Of a stretch of DNA of 64,000 bases, positions 11,876 to 23,274 are shown piece after piece (the stretch's first letter is position 1; every line of letters starts with the position of its first letter). Source of the stretch: Anisus vortex. Taxonomy: Eukaryota; Mollusca; Gastropoda; Planorbidae. Under the pieces are notes generated by a model. The model made no database searches, was not told the origin of the DNA, and saw nothing but the letters and a program-made list of their open reading frames with translations. Both the position numbers and the translations under genes were made by a program. Location: NCBI GenBank assembly GCA_949126835.1, contig OX421508.1:20150598-20214597 (forward strand), read 5' to 3'.

Positions 11876-12580
11876 AATGTTTGTTATTCGTTTTTATGAA
11901 TCTACGAATTTTGTTTTTCAATAACCAAGAAAACGCAACTCTTGACTCATTTTTTTTATAAACAAGCTACATGCGACTAACACTTGAGTATTAATTATCG
12001 CCTACTCACTTTTGATGTTAAAAACGGATTCGTCATAACTAATATTGTATCCTTTGTATAATTCTAAAAGACTAGAACTAGCCGTCGAGGTTGAAATCAA
12101 CTGTCAATAACCAGCAAAAGCCTGCTTTTTTGTTTACGGAAATGCCTAAAATAATTAAACATTTAAAAATAAAACCGGAAGTTCACGATCGCACCAGTTC
12201 AAAAGGCCACGCCTAATTAAGACTTGTCAATTGCTTAATGCAAAAGAATTTTCGTTATTTGTTTTTATGAATCTGCGCATTGTGTTTTTTTAATAATCAA
12301 GAAACTAATTTATTTTAAAAACAAAGCTAACACTTTGAGTATTAATTATTCCCTATTTACTTTTGATGTTAAAAACGGATTTCTCATAACTAATCTTGAA
12401 GCATTAGTATGTTTCTAAAAGACCAGAACTGGCCGTCGAGGTTGAAATCATTTGTCAAACAGCACCAAAAGCAGGGTTTTTGTTTACGAAAATTACGGGA
12501 AATTTCACCGGAAGTTCATGATCTCTTCCATTTGAAAAGGTCACACCTCATTAAGACTTGTTAATTGTTCGCGTGTATAA
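11876..12580. repeat. ~350-bp imperfect tandem duplication
   Basis: Two units starting TTGCTTAATGCAAAAGAAT at about 11870 and 12230. Shared landmarks in order: GAGTATTAATTAT, TTTTGATGTTAAAAACGG, CCGTCGAGGTTGAAATCA, ACCGGAAGTTCA, and AAGACTTGT. No gene seen. Clear divergence implies an old duplication. Confidence 0.75.
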
Positions 12581-13149
12581 AATACAAATTTTAATATTAT
12601 TGTAAGACGAATTTTTTTCAAATGAAAAAAAAAATACATGGCGAAAAAGAAGATCGCGAAAAGCTTTAATAAGAAAATAATCTATAAAGAAAAATGCACT
12701 TTTTTATTTTAAATAAGAGATAGGAATGATAAAAGCTTTCCAAGCCTGAAGTGGTGAATTTATTGTTTCGCATTTATGGGTGCATTGTATTCATAAAGAA
12801 TGTATAGTATTTATAATAAACATAAATTAAACGAACCTATGAGTAAATCAGTATAGATGGGATTCAACATGTTTGTTTTTAAACAAGTTGAACTTCAGCG
12901 CCGTCTTCATTTTATGTTAGTAATTCGTGGGTATTGACGGGGAAACAAATGAATTCTCTCCAGCATATGAGTTGAAGTGTCTGTTGGTAGTCTGGTGTAT
13001 CCTTTATTCAGAGTTAGTGTGAACAATTGCTTTCCTTAACTACACACTTCCCCTCCATAGTGTGAATCACACTGATGAATCGAGTTGTATTTGGCCTGTT
13101 GTAAAGCAGGTTCGTAAACGTGGGTCATCTGTCTTATTACAATGTTAGT
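12581..13149. other. unassigned non-coding sequence
   Basis: No gene or clear mobile element recognised between the tandem duplication and the 34-bp satellite. Confidence 0.4.
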
Positions 13150-14090
13150 GGACCATAATCTGTATTATTAACATGTAAGTGGGCCGTCAGATCTGCTCAT
13201 ATCATCATTTAAGTGGGTCATCATATCTGTTCACATTATCATTTAAGTGGGTCATCAGATCTGTTCATATCATCATTTAAGTGGGTCATCAGATCTGTTC
13301 ATATCATCATTTAAGTGGGTCATCAGATCTGTTCATATCATCATTTAAGTGGGTCATCAGATCTGTTCATATCATCATTTAAGTGGGTCATCAGATCTGT
13401 TCATATCATCATTTAAGTGGGTCATCAGATCTGTTCATATCATCATTTAAGTGGGTCATCAGATCTGTTCATATCATCATTTAAGTGGGTCATCAGATCT
13501 GTTCATATCATCATTTAAGTGGGTCATCAGATCTTTTCATATTATCATTTAAGTGGGTCATCAAATCTGTTCATATCATCATTTAAGTGGGTCATCAGAT
13601 CTTTTCATATAATCATATAAGTGGGTCATCAGATCTGTTAATATCATCATTTAAGTGGGTCATCAGATCTGTTCATATCATCATTTAAGTGGGTCATCAG
13701 ATCTTTTCATATCATCATTTAAGTGGGTCATCAGATCTTTTCATATAATCATATAAGTGGGTCATCAGATCTGTCAATATCATCATTTAAGAGGGTCATC
13801 AGATCTGTTCATATCATCATTGAAGTGGGTCATCATATCTGTTCACATTATCATTTAAGTGGGTCATCAGATCTTTTCATATAATCATATAAGTGGGTCA
13901 TCAGATCTGTCAATATCATCATTTAAGTGGCTCATCAGATCTGTTCATATCTACCCGTATGTGGGTCAATAGATCTTCATATCGACATGTAAGTGGCTCA
14001 TAAGATAGATTCATATCACCGTGTAAGAGGCGAGGGACATCAGATATGTTAATATCAACATTTAAGTGGGTCACCAGATCACTTTATTTC
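13150..14090. repeat. 34-bp satellite array
   Basis: About 25 copies of a 34-bp unit built on CATTTAAGTGGGTCATCAGA followed by TCTGTTCATATCAT. Central copies are nearly identical. Copies become degenerate toward 13140-13230 and beyond 13930, the usual decay at array edges. Higher-order variants (TCTTTTCATATAATCATATAAG) recur at 13590, 13735 and 13875. There are no spacers, so it is not a CRISPR-like array. Confidence 0.96.
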
Positions 14091-14851
14091 ACTACATAAC
14101 TGCATCTACAAATCATTCCTATCACAATTGAAGTGGGCCATGAAATCAGTCCTATAACCATGGAAGCGGAAAACTAGGTGAGACCTATTTCCTTTTATTC
14201 AAGTATAGTGTGTTTAAGAAAAGGCACACTTAAGGTTAAAAAAATATACATTTGAGTATTTTCCTGTGGAAAAAATTGGTTTCTTTTTAAGGTGAGCGTC
14301 TTCGCTGGGCACAGGAGTAGCCCTACTGTACTTCTAATTCTCTGTAGTCAAATATCTTCCTTTTTTCCAGAAATGTTTGTTAAAATATTGAGTTTGAGGT
14401 ACATATTATTGTAAAGTTAAGTTGCCTAAATTGGAATATAAGGGAAACAATGTGCCCACAAGTAGACTGCTGACAAAAGCGGGCGAGAGCTACGGGGAGG
14501 GGAGGGGAGGAATTTAGAGGATTGTATGCGCCCTAAAATGAAACACACTCAAGCTGCAGGACCCCTCATATTTTTGCATTCCCTCACTCCATTGTCAAAA
14601 ATCGCAACAATAAAGTAAAACCTCTTTCTATTTTATTTCAAAATGACATCACACAAATCTGCACCCCTTCACCTTTAAAAGAATTAAAAACATAATATTT
14701 CAAAATTTCAAAACTGTCATGATTAAATTCTTTTATTTTCTGTATTGGCGTAAAAGTATCACAATGAACAATATAATTGGTTTAGTTAATCAAACCTTTA
14801 TATTTTAACTTTGCAAAACGCTCTTTCTATGTATTACTGGGAAGGAAACAT
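14091..14851. other. unassigned non-coding sequence
   Basis: No gene recognised. A short GGGGAGGGGAGGGG tract lies near 14490. Confidence 0.4.
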
Positions 14852-14998
14852 GTCTTCTTCTTCTTCGTAATAGCGTGGAGACCCCGTAGAATCGAGGAAA
14901 AAGTCCACAATTTAAATATACATAAAATAACAGCAAACATAACATAACAAACAACAATTATATACAGATAAAAGAGTGTCACTTTAGGTTTTTGGACC
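14852..14998 (-). mobile_element. LINE B 3' end fragment
   Basis: Minus-strand copy of the 3' UTR seen at 40800-40929. Landmarks on the minus strand are CCTAAAGTGACACTC, ATAATTGTTGTTTG, TCCTCGATTCTACGG, and a (GAA)n tail that appears here as CTTCTTCTTCTTC at 14852-14865. No coding sequence is retained. Confidence 0.8.
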
Positions 14999-15004
14999 AG
15001 CACT

Positions 15005-15200
15005 CAAGTGACGATGTCAGTGATCCCTGTCGCCCTACAGGAGTTTTGGGACTAGATGACGTTAATATTGAGTTGTTATCACATGCGCTTAACCGGCAGC
15101 AGTGAAACCTCTCACAGATTAATAGTCTTCTAGAGCGCACTGAGCATGCTAAAATAGCATGGATAGAAGCGCTATATAAATTACCATTAATAATAATTAA
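15005..15200 (+). mobile_element. SINE and retroelement tail fragments
   Basis: 15025-15065 (GATCCCTGTCGCCCT, CAGGAGTTTTGGG) matches the body of the SINE at 41460-41622. It is followed by a different tail with GAGCATGCTAAAATAGCATGG and TATATAAATTACCATTAAT ending in (ATTA)n. A similar GAGCATGCTAATTTAATAGC segment occurs at 31209. Boundaries are uncertain. Confidence 0.55.
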
Positions 15201-15587
15201 TTAATTAAAACTGAAGCGCCGTTGGAATAGTCTTATAAAAAGAGCGTCAAAAGTCACACAGATGACCCCGCCTGTCTTATCTTATTACGACCTGATCTTT
15301 GCATGGCTAATTGAGCCGCTTTCCATCAAGCTAGAGGGCTGAAATTTGGCGCAAGGGGGGGGGGTGTTTTATTTTAAAACATGCTTTTGTTTTCAGCCAC
15401 ATCTCCCTGTTTCAATCATACAAATGTGTGTTTTTATCAGTGATTGTTCCTTATACTCAATGGTGTGCATTTTCAAATCTATATCGAACGCCTTTTAAAC
15501 TCCCCTCTGAACGTGAACGTTTATGACTGTCAGACATGCGCATTGATGGATCCAGCAACTTAGCTTATTGGACGTTTCTTCCTTTTC
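15201..15587. other. unassigned non-coding sequence
   Basis: No gene recognised; a G-run lies at 15355-15364. Confidence 0.4.
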
Positions 15588-15730
15588 CTCTTCTTCTTCA
15601 AATAACTGCCTGTGGAGATCCCGTTAGGACCGAGGAAAGAGTCCACAATTTAACTACGCATAAAATAAAAACAACAACATCACAAACAACAATTATAAAC
15701 AGATGAAAAAGTGTCACTTTAGGTTTCTTA
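15588..15730 (-). mobile_element. LINE B 3' end fragment, second copy
   Basis: Minus-strand 3' UTR of LINE B again, with the (GAA)n tail visible as CTCTTCTTCTTC at 15590 and CCTAAAGTGACACTTTTTC near 15710-15728. It directly abuts a LINE A 3' end at 15731. Confidence 0.78.
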
Positions 15731-15905
15731 TCTTATATATTACAGACGCTCCTTCTATAAAGAAGATTATTGCGTCCTACGCTCATGCTCATCAGTGGTC
15801 CGAGTCTAGTCTTGCACTTGCACGTTTATTAATGTTTTAAATGATGTTAAGTTACTGGTTTTCCTGGTTTGTTCAGGCAACTCCTTTCATGCCCAAATGC
15901 CACAC
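15731..15905 (-). mobile_element. LINE A 3' end fragment
   Basis: Minus-strand 3' terminus of LINE A with the same tail as 41640-41725. It ends in the hairpin GACGC (15745-15749) / GCGTC (15772-15776) followed by a TATAAGATAAG tail. The upstream part matches CCTGAACAAACCAGGAAAAC. Confidence 0.8.
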
Positions 15906-17149
15906 GGTAAAAAAGAGTAGGCCTACTTATATGCATTTGTTCTCAAATTGTGAGTGGTAATTAAGTGCAAAATCTTAGGAAGGCTAATAAATATTTTTAA
16001 AAGTAGATATATAGGAGTTATAAGTAAAACGTGGTATTTAGAGGTTAATTTGGTGTCATTTAATTTAGAGTGACCTAAATAGTAGGCCTGTGTGTCCAGG
16101 TTTTAGTATAGGGCTTTTCTGGGTCAATTTTTATCTTTTGTGTTTTTATTTAAATTCAATTTCACTGACATAACTGTTAGTGACATACAAACAATGTCCC
16201 ATTATAAATCCTACCCTCGGGGCAATGCATTTTTATATACTATATTACATCCTAATGTACGGAACTGAGGGACTGTGAAATAAGAAATTGTTGACCCGTT
16301 GACCTACTTTGGTTTACCTATTAATTCTTGTTCGTTAAAAGTCAGCCCGAAAATTTTCCTTGTCTATCCCATGTACCTCCCCCCCCCCTCTCCCCCAGCA
16401 CACATTTTTTTGCTGTAATTACCAAGATGTTTGAAATTAGTTTCTTGCTACGTTACCTGAGGAAGCCGGGAGGGAGGGACTCTATTCGTTTAAGCTGTAC
16501 AAACGGGAGGGAGGAAGGGAGGAGAGAAGGGAGGATGAGAAAGTGCTTTGTCATTGACGTTGACATGGTTATTAATTGTATCCTTCTCCCCCTTTTTTTT
16601 CCGCTAAATTTCCTCAAATTCTCAGCTCCCATCATGGGGTCCTAAGTTAGTTCTAACTTAAAATGCAAGAGTTGCCAAAACGCGGCCCTCGAGTCGGATT
16701 CGGTCCGTTTGGTTCCATTTATTTAATTGTTTTAATTGACATAACCTTACCAAAAAAACATTCCGTAATGCATAGTTCGCATCTAATCTCATCTATGAAA
16801 GTATCTCTCTGCATTTATACAACTGTCGTAAGAATTTCTTCGTAGTTTATCGAACCATTCACTACGTTGGGCTTTTTTTTACAATTCCGCACACCGATGT
16901 TGCGTGTATTTGTGCATTGCAGGATGCGGGGTGATATTCGACGTGCAACGACCAGCATTGCTGCAACGTCTGTCACGCTGTACAAACGTGAAGAAAATAT
17001 ATTTTTACAAATTAAGCCTGTTTCGTCAAACCAGTGGCGTAACGAGGCGGGGGGGGGGGCGCGGACCGCACCGGGTGTCACCATCTCAGGGGGTGACACC
17101 CGAATGAAACAAATATGAAAAAAAATTATAATTTTACATCTAATTTGTT
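15906..17149. other. no gene; unrecognised sequence with GC-rich repeat scrap
   Basis: No coding gene supported. Homopolymer C at 16381-16388. A low-complexity purine tract GGGAGGGAGG near 16505-16540. At 17034-17105 a GC-rich segment starts CAGTGGCGTAACGAGGCGG and contains two inverted GGTGTCACC/GGTGACACC motifs; a related end is visible at 41812-41880. It is probably a scrap of an unidentified repeat. Confidence 0.4.
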
Positions 17150-19838
17150 ACTGAGTTTGATAAGTGGTGGAAACTGAGTCAAAAACTACATAATCATAAG
17201 ACAACTGAAGAGCGACTATGTTGACTTGAAAAATGGAAAACAATGGCAGCAGGACTTAAGCTATATAAAACAATTGATGCCGAAAGTACCGATATTGCCT
17301 GTCACGATTCTGGACTAAAACCGTGACTCTTAGCACTCATAGATAGATTATAGCGTAGATAGTAGTATAGAACCATAGGTTAGCGTAGAGTTAGATTAGA
17401 TAGAACGAGTAGTCTGAAACTATTACCCTCTTCCTCTCTCACGCAATAGGAACACCCCAACCACCACCCTTCTTCACCTGTCCTTTAACCTTCGCTACAC
17501 TCTTTTAGTTTTAGTCCCAATTCAGAGTTTGCTAATCAATACGCCCAAACTGGTACTAAAACCGTGAATGAATGAAGTGTGAATCTTAATGTATATATTC
17601 TATTATAATTTTAACTATTTATTCATGCCGTATTTTAATGTGCTTGTATAATAACTATTCATTCATGTTGTTAATTCAACATGCTGTATGTAGACATTAC
17701 GCGCCAAAAGAAACCCCCACTTACCCCCCCTTCTCCTACCACCCAAGGGCGGCGACTCGCTAGCTAACCTTTAAGACGGTCGATGTTTTCGCATCTACTT
17801 AATATCCCCTCGGCCGAAAACCCACGCCAGCCACTTGAGTGACTAGGTCAAAGTCTATCAAAGGGAGATAATTCCCTTCACTCAGCATGACGTATGTATC
17901 AATCGTCTTTTATCTAGACTAACCCAACCCACTTCGACCCCCCCCCGTCTCCCTTGTTCACCCCGCTGAGTGCGGGCGGCAATAATTATTTCATCTAACC
18001 CCTTCCCGCAGTTTTGGCGGTATAATTGCTCACCCATCCCCAACTCCATTTCGGCTCCAATAAACCTTTTTCCCTTATGTAAATATATGTTCGAAAGGAC
18101 CAATGGGAATTATATGTAAATCAAATTAATGTAATCACCCAACCAAATTGAGGAGCGGTCACGTGACTGGTCTCACGAGACGCCAGCTCAACTCATGTAA
18201 AGTCAGTCTGAGGTTGGCGCTTGACCGATACACTGTATTTTAGTTCTGGCTCAGCTCTCGAGGAAGGAGCATCGTCTTAGCTTAACTCCCAACCTATAGA
18301 TAATTAGCCAGTAATAGTAATTCGTTAAAACAGTTGTGTAACCTAAAAGTGGATTCCACAACACCACCATGTACTAATGTTAGACATTCTGACCAATTTC
18401 ATATCTGTTCCAGTAGTATATCACCCCGCATGTTATATATATATAGCTGTTTAGCCAGTAACCATATGTCAGTATTATAGTTGCAGTAACCATATGTCAG
18501 TAATATAGTTGTGTAGCCTAACTTTGGATTCCATAACACTCGCATATAGGCTACTCGTGTCAATATTACTGTATAACTTCACATGTATTTCTCACCATTG
18601 GATATTCGAACGTAATAAACACCTGAACAGTAACCAGAGACTTGCTTGCTTATCTTAGAATTGTTTGTTTGTATACTCTTAACATCTTCACGAGCCAAGG
18701 AGAGAAATAATCATTGTTCCAGGACGATTGCAGTAGCATCGGTAACTCATAACCCCACGACAAACCAGCCACCAGTAACTCATAACCCCACGACAACCAG
18801 CCACCAGTAACCATTAACCCCACGACAACCAGCCGTTATTAACCCCACTCAACCCCCCCCCCCGCACCCCTCTCAGTGTCAACATTGTGACGAATTGCTC
18901 ACCCCAACAGCAACATCGTGACATTGCCTTAATGGATAGGGAGAAGAAAAAGTGGATGGATATCCTAACAGGTAGCTAGATATTACATTGTTTCTTGCGA
19001 AGCAAAATCTGGCAATTCGTGGCCACAACAAGATGAATCCTCGTTGAATAAAGAAAACTTTCTTGAGATGGTTGAGATGCTTTTCAAATATGACACAGTG
19101 CTGAAAGAGCACCTGATGAGACTAAAGATAAGTTCACGTACAGGGAAAGCATTTGTATCTTATCTTTCACCAAAAATTCAACATGAATTTATAAATGAAC
19201 TGGCCAACCATGGAAAGAAAAATCGTATTATGGATAAAAAGGCCGCAAGGTATTTTGGAATGATGTTTGACAGCACACCTGATACATCACACACTGACCA
19301 AATGTCTGAAGTGATCAGATATGTGAAAATCAACAGTGGGAAAGTTGAAGTGAGAGATGTGTTTCTTGGATTTTTTTTCCTCAGTTCTGACATTCTTAAA
19401 AATCTAAAAAGTGACGTACTTGATATAATGATGTGCAAAGTTCAAGGTTACGACAATGCTGCCACAATGTTTGGAATCCATGGAGGTGTACAACTACTAC
19501 AAGCTATTTTAAAAAGAAAGAACAAGAAAGCTATTTTTAATGGATGTGTGGGCCATTCCCTTAACTTGTGTGGTCAACTCTCTTTTGCCGAAGATGCTTT
19601 ATTTATAACATTTTTTGGTACCCTTGAGAGAATGTTTTCCTTCTTTGCTGCTTGCTCTCATCGATGGGATATTTTTAATTGAGGTGTCGTTGAAAAGGTT
19701 ATCTACAATACGTTGGGGCGCTCGTCATGCTGCTGTTAAACGAGTGAAAGATAAGTTTGATGAATGTATTACGGCGATTGAAACTTTTAATTTGCATACA
19801 GTCTTTACAGAATTTGAAAATTTAATTCTTTTTTCTTA
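17150..19838 (+). pseudogene. hAT-type (DUF4371 / ZMYM-like) transposase remnant, split by a solo LTR
   Basis: Three pieces of one decayed gene. Piece 1 (17150-17299) reads EFDKWWKLSQKLHNHKTTEE, with one stop. The LTR at 17300-18923 interrupts it, and piece 2 (18924-19031) continues LMDREKKKWMDIL before a stop and frameshift. Piece 3 (19032-19682) is the best preserved, with FLEMVEMLFKYDTVLKEHL, then MMFDSTPDTSHTDQ carrying the first catalytic Asp region, VQGYDNAATMFG, and GHSLNLCGQL. A frameshift near 19640-19685 leads to LKRLSTIRWGARHAAVKR, the conserved RW region. These are the motifs of DUF4371/RNase H-like hAT transposases often domesticated as ZMYM-type proteins. The C-terminal dimerisation domain is missing. 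It is non-functional. Confidence 0.9.
17300..18923 (+). mobile_element. solo LTR, diverged relative of the 20939-29333 element
   Basis: It begins TGTCACGATTCTGG and ends CATCGTGACA, the same termini as the LTRs at 20939 and 27960, and shares internal blocks such as GCAATAGGAACACCCCAACC, TAGCGTAGAGTTAGATTAG and AATAAACACCTGAAC. It is flanked by a perfect 5-bp target duplication TTGCC (17295-17299 and 18924-18928). Removing the LTR and one TTGCC restores continuity of the hAT frame across the site. It is longer (1624 bp) than the other LTRs (about 1372 bp) and clearly diverged, so it is an older insertion that recombined to a solo LTR. Confidence 0.93.
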
Positions 19839-20562
19839 AAAAAAAATAAAGTCTAAAGTCTAAAGAGTTTAGTGTAATAATAAAACAGCCCTGACCCAGT
19901 AGACGCCATGTCCAAACAATAAAGAAGCAAAGTTTATATGTAAAGCTTAAGTTACAACAATTGAATAATGAATCAAACGGCCATACAGAAATACTAAAAT
20001 AAATACATAGAATAGTAAGTATACTTTTTTTAAAAGGTAAAATAATGTAATATTGTTTGTTTAACGAATCGGTTTGCTTAAAAAAAAATCCACTTCTAAT
20101 TCATTCAGCGTGCCAAGGGTGGATAAAGAAGTGCCCCTCCCCCTATCACCAACCAGTGGCTACGTCAACGCTTGTAAATACCTGGTTCCTAACAACAACT
20201 TTAAAAATCAGTTATGTGAATGTTTCATAGATAGGTATTCACTAGCTACAACATAATGTACATACATATATTATGATTAAAAGATTTAAAAAAAACTATA
20301 TGCAAATTATATGTTTATTTAGTCGTTTTAAAAAATGTGAAATTTTTGCGTGGCATTTAAGAAAGTAAGGTGAAGGTTTCATTATTTTTATGTTGTGTTG
20401 ATGTAAACATAATAATTTATTAACTGCACCGTTAAGTGAGAAGTTTATATGTTGAGCAAGTGGAACGAGGGGGCGGGGCGAGCAGACTAATTTATTCAAT
20501 CTTTAATTTTTTACCATCGGTTTATTTTTCCCTTTTTTTATCCACACAGTATGAAACAAAAA
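19839..20562. other. no gene recognised
   Basis: Non-coding, AT-rich. A short GTCTAAA duplication lies near 19852. Nothing else assignable. Confidence 0.4.
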
Positions 20563-20938
20563 TGCGAAGGTGATAAATATTTATACTTAACGAAGGTAAT
20601 AAATATTTATAACTAACGAAGGTGATAAATATTTATAACTAACGAAATTGATAAATATTTATAACTAACGAAGGTGATAAATATTTATAACTAACGAAGG
20701 TGATAAATATTTATAACTAACGAAGGTGATAAATATTTATAACTAACGAAGGTGATAAATATTTATAACTAACGAAGGTGATAAATATTTATAACTAACG
20801 AAGGTGATAAATATTTATAACTAACTAAGGTGATAAATATTTATAACTCACGAAGGTGATAAATATTTATAACTAACGAAGGTGAAAAATATTTATAACT
20901 AACGAAGGTGATAAATATTTATAACTAACGAAGGTGAT
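20563..20938. repeat. 26-bp satellite, left part
   Basis: About 14 copies of a 26-bp unit GAAGGTGATAAATATTTATA plus ACTAAC. The array is cut at GTGAT (20934-20938) by the LTR retrotransposon and resumes at 29334 in the same phase. Confidence 0.96.
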
Positions 20939-22308
20939 TGTCACGATTCTGGATTAAATCGTAACCTTATTAGTACTCATGGATAGATCATAGCGCAGAA
21001 GTAGTGTAGAACTAGAAACATAGGTTAGCGTAGAGTTAGATTAGGGAGTAGAAAGTAGCCTGACGCCATTACCTCTTTCTCTCTTCTCACGCAATAGGAA
21101 CACCCCAACCACTCTTCTCCTCACCTCTCTTTAACCCTCTCTACACTCTGTCATTCCCGAATTCAGAGTTTGCTACTTGATTTAGCCAATTGGTATTATA
21201 CTATTTGTATGTGTGATTGTATGTGTGTGTATTCTTTAATGTATGTATATATATATATTCTATTATGCTGTCAATTATGATTCATGTTGTATTCGGATAG
21301 TAAATACTCATTTATGTTGCTAAACTCAGCATACACGTAAAACCCCCACCCACCTGTAAAAACCCCCACCCACCTGTAGACACCCCCACCCACTGCTACA
21401 CCTTTTTCATTATCTCCCCTCTTCGTCCCCTACTCAGCGCCCGTGGGCATAGCCCTTGATCCACTCGTCGTAGTGACATCTCGAGCGAAGCGTCTCGCAC
21501 ATACGTAAGCACCTTGGGCTGCACTCGACCAGAACCAATAGAGACAGGTACATCAAGGGAAATAAGTCATTATCTTATCCTTTGTATCTCCGTATACGTC
21601 TACCCACCCCACCCCCTTTTCCCCTGGGCCCCACCCCGCAAAAGTCGGCGGTACTAATTGCTCGCCTACACCTACCCCTAATTTTCCCCCCAATAGTCAA
21701 TCTTCTATGCAAATATATTTAAAACCAGCCAACCAGAACATATGTAATTCTAAACTAATGTAGCTATCCAATCAAATTGACCACTGATCACGTGACTAAA
21801 ATGCACGAAAGCGGGCTTAACTAGTTCTAGTTCGGCTCAAGTGCTTGGTGTAGAAGGTTGTTCGATTCTAGCCTCCACTTATTCAGTTGTTCCATAGGAT
21901 ATACCGCCTACATGTGTATAGATAGATAGTTTGTCAGTCTAAGTATTTTCATGAACACAGCTACGGTTGCCTAATGTTTTGGATAACCTAGCAGTACCAT
22001 GTGTTGAGTGTTAACTGAAGCCTGTGCAAATTCATATATGTATCTTGCCATTGAGTGAAGAATTGAAATGATAATAAACACCTGAACTTAACCAACGATT
22101 TATTTGCCTGCTTAGAACTATTTGTTGTGTCCGTCATAATATCTAACGAGCCAAGAGAGAAATAATAATTATTCCAGGTCGATTCCAGTCACGGTAATTC
22201 ATACCCCACGACGACCTGCCACTACTACCCCCTCAACTACGACTCCGCACCCCTCTCATCGCCCAACTTCTGCCAGGTTGATGTCCTAATCGTAAACACA
22301 TCCTGACA
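20939..22308 (+). repeat. 5' LTR
   Basis: 1370 bp, termini TGTCACG...CCTGACA. Contains a candidate TATA box TATATTTAAAA (21714-21724) and AATAAA at 22073-22078, as expected for a U3-R-U5 organisation. Internal short direct repeats of ACCCCCACCCACCTGTA lie at 21340-21385. Differences from the 3' LTR are scattered substitutions, a one-base indel in a C-tract near 21612 and one short indel near 21825. Confidence 0.96.
21714..21724 (+). promoter_or_regulatory. candidate LTR TATA box
   Basis: TATATTTAAAA lies about 590 bp before the LTR end and 350 bp before the LTR AATAAA. In the 3' LTR the matching site has changed to TATATTTCAAA. Its role as the U3/R promoter is inferred from position and sequence only. 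Confidence 0.35.
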
Positions 22309-23274
22309 AAGTGGGGACCTCGCCGCGGGATCCTGAACTCAAGCCGTTCAGGGCACTAACAACAGCAATCAACCCGAGGACCACGCCGTTACTGAAACCG
22401 ACCCTGGATTGGGGGCTCATCTCTCTACAACACGAAGACTCTAAGCAGCAAACAGATCCGCCACCTCAAACGCAAGCCAAGTCACCCCAGTAAGCCAGGC
22501 TAGCCACTTTACGCAGCCTACGCCACCCAGATACCCAGGCTCGCCACTTTACGCAGCCTACGTCACCCCAGATACGCCAGTCAAGACACCCCATTAAGAA
22601 GATTCGCCACTCTAGCAATCTACGCCAACCCAGATACGCCAGCAGCCAGACCCGCCACACTACGCCAGATTCGCCACCCCATCACGCCAGATTCGCCACC
22701 CCATCACGCCAGATTCGCCACCCCATTACGCCAGATTCGCCACTCTAAGCAATCTACGGCAACCCAGATACACAAGCAGCCATATTCGTCACCCTACGCC
22801 ACCTGCGTCACCCCATTACGACCAGATTCGCCACCCCAACCGCCAGATCGTCACCCGAGACACCGCATCGACGTATCTGCACCCGAGACGTCAGCACTAG
22901 AAACCGCCGAGAACCCGACATCTGTCCCGTCAACCTCTCCATAGGAACCGCCGTAGTCCCGGTACCCAAACCAGGAAAATAGACAATAACACTATACACT
23001 ATCTAGTCCCGGCACGGGGAGAAAGAACTTTTCACTATACCGAAGCTACCTGCAACCAGCCAAGCGCCATACAAAAACGATAACTTTGTGATTGGATACG
23101 TGTGTATTGTATATGTGTGTGAAATTCTAGGAACCGCTGTTCTGGTGAGTACCATTTTGGACTAGTATTAAGTTAGTTAAACTCTGAACCCCCCAACCCC
23201 TCTTACACTTTCCTCTTTCTATCTCGTTATATCTCTGTCCGTTTACTGCCTTACTCTCGCCTTACTCTGTCACT
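22309..23274 (+). other. retrotransposon leader with primer-binding site candidate and degenerate repeats
   Basis: The 966-nt untranslated leader between the 5' LTR and Gag. Three bases after the LTR, TGGGGACCTCGCCGCGGG (from 22312) starts with the TGG expected opposite a tRNA CCA end and is the best primer-binding-site candidate; the tRNA is not identified. From about 22490 to 22860 the leader is a degenerate tandem array of ~20-nt units based on CGCCAGATTCGCCACCCCAT, rich in CCACCC and poor in G. Unstructured C/A-rich leaders are common in retroelements. Function here is unknown. Confidence 0.7.

Noticed and set aside
13150..14090. CRISPR-like regular 34-bp repeat
   Set aside because: Copies are directly adjacent with no unique spacers, and the window is clearly eukaryotic.
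17882..18103. 73-codon minus-strand frame inside the solo LTR
   Set aside because: No motif, not preserved in the other two LTRs, and LTRs are normally non-coding.
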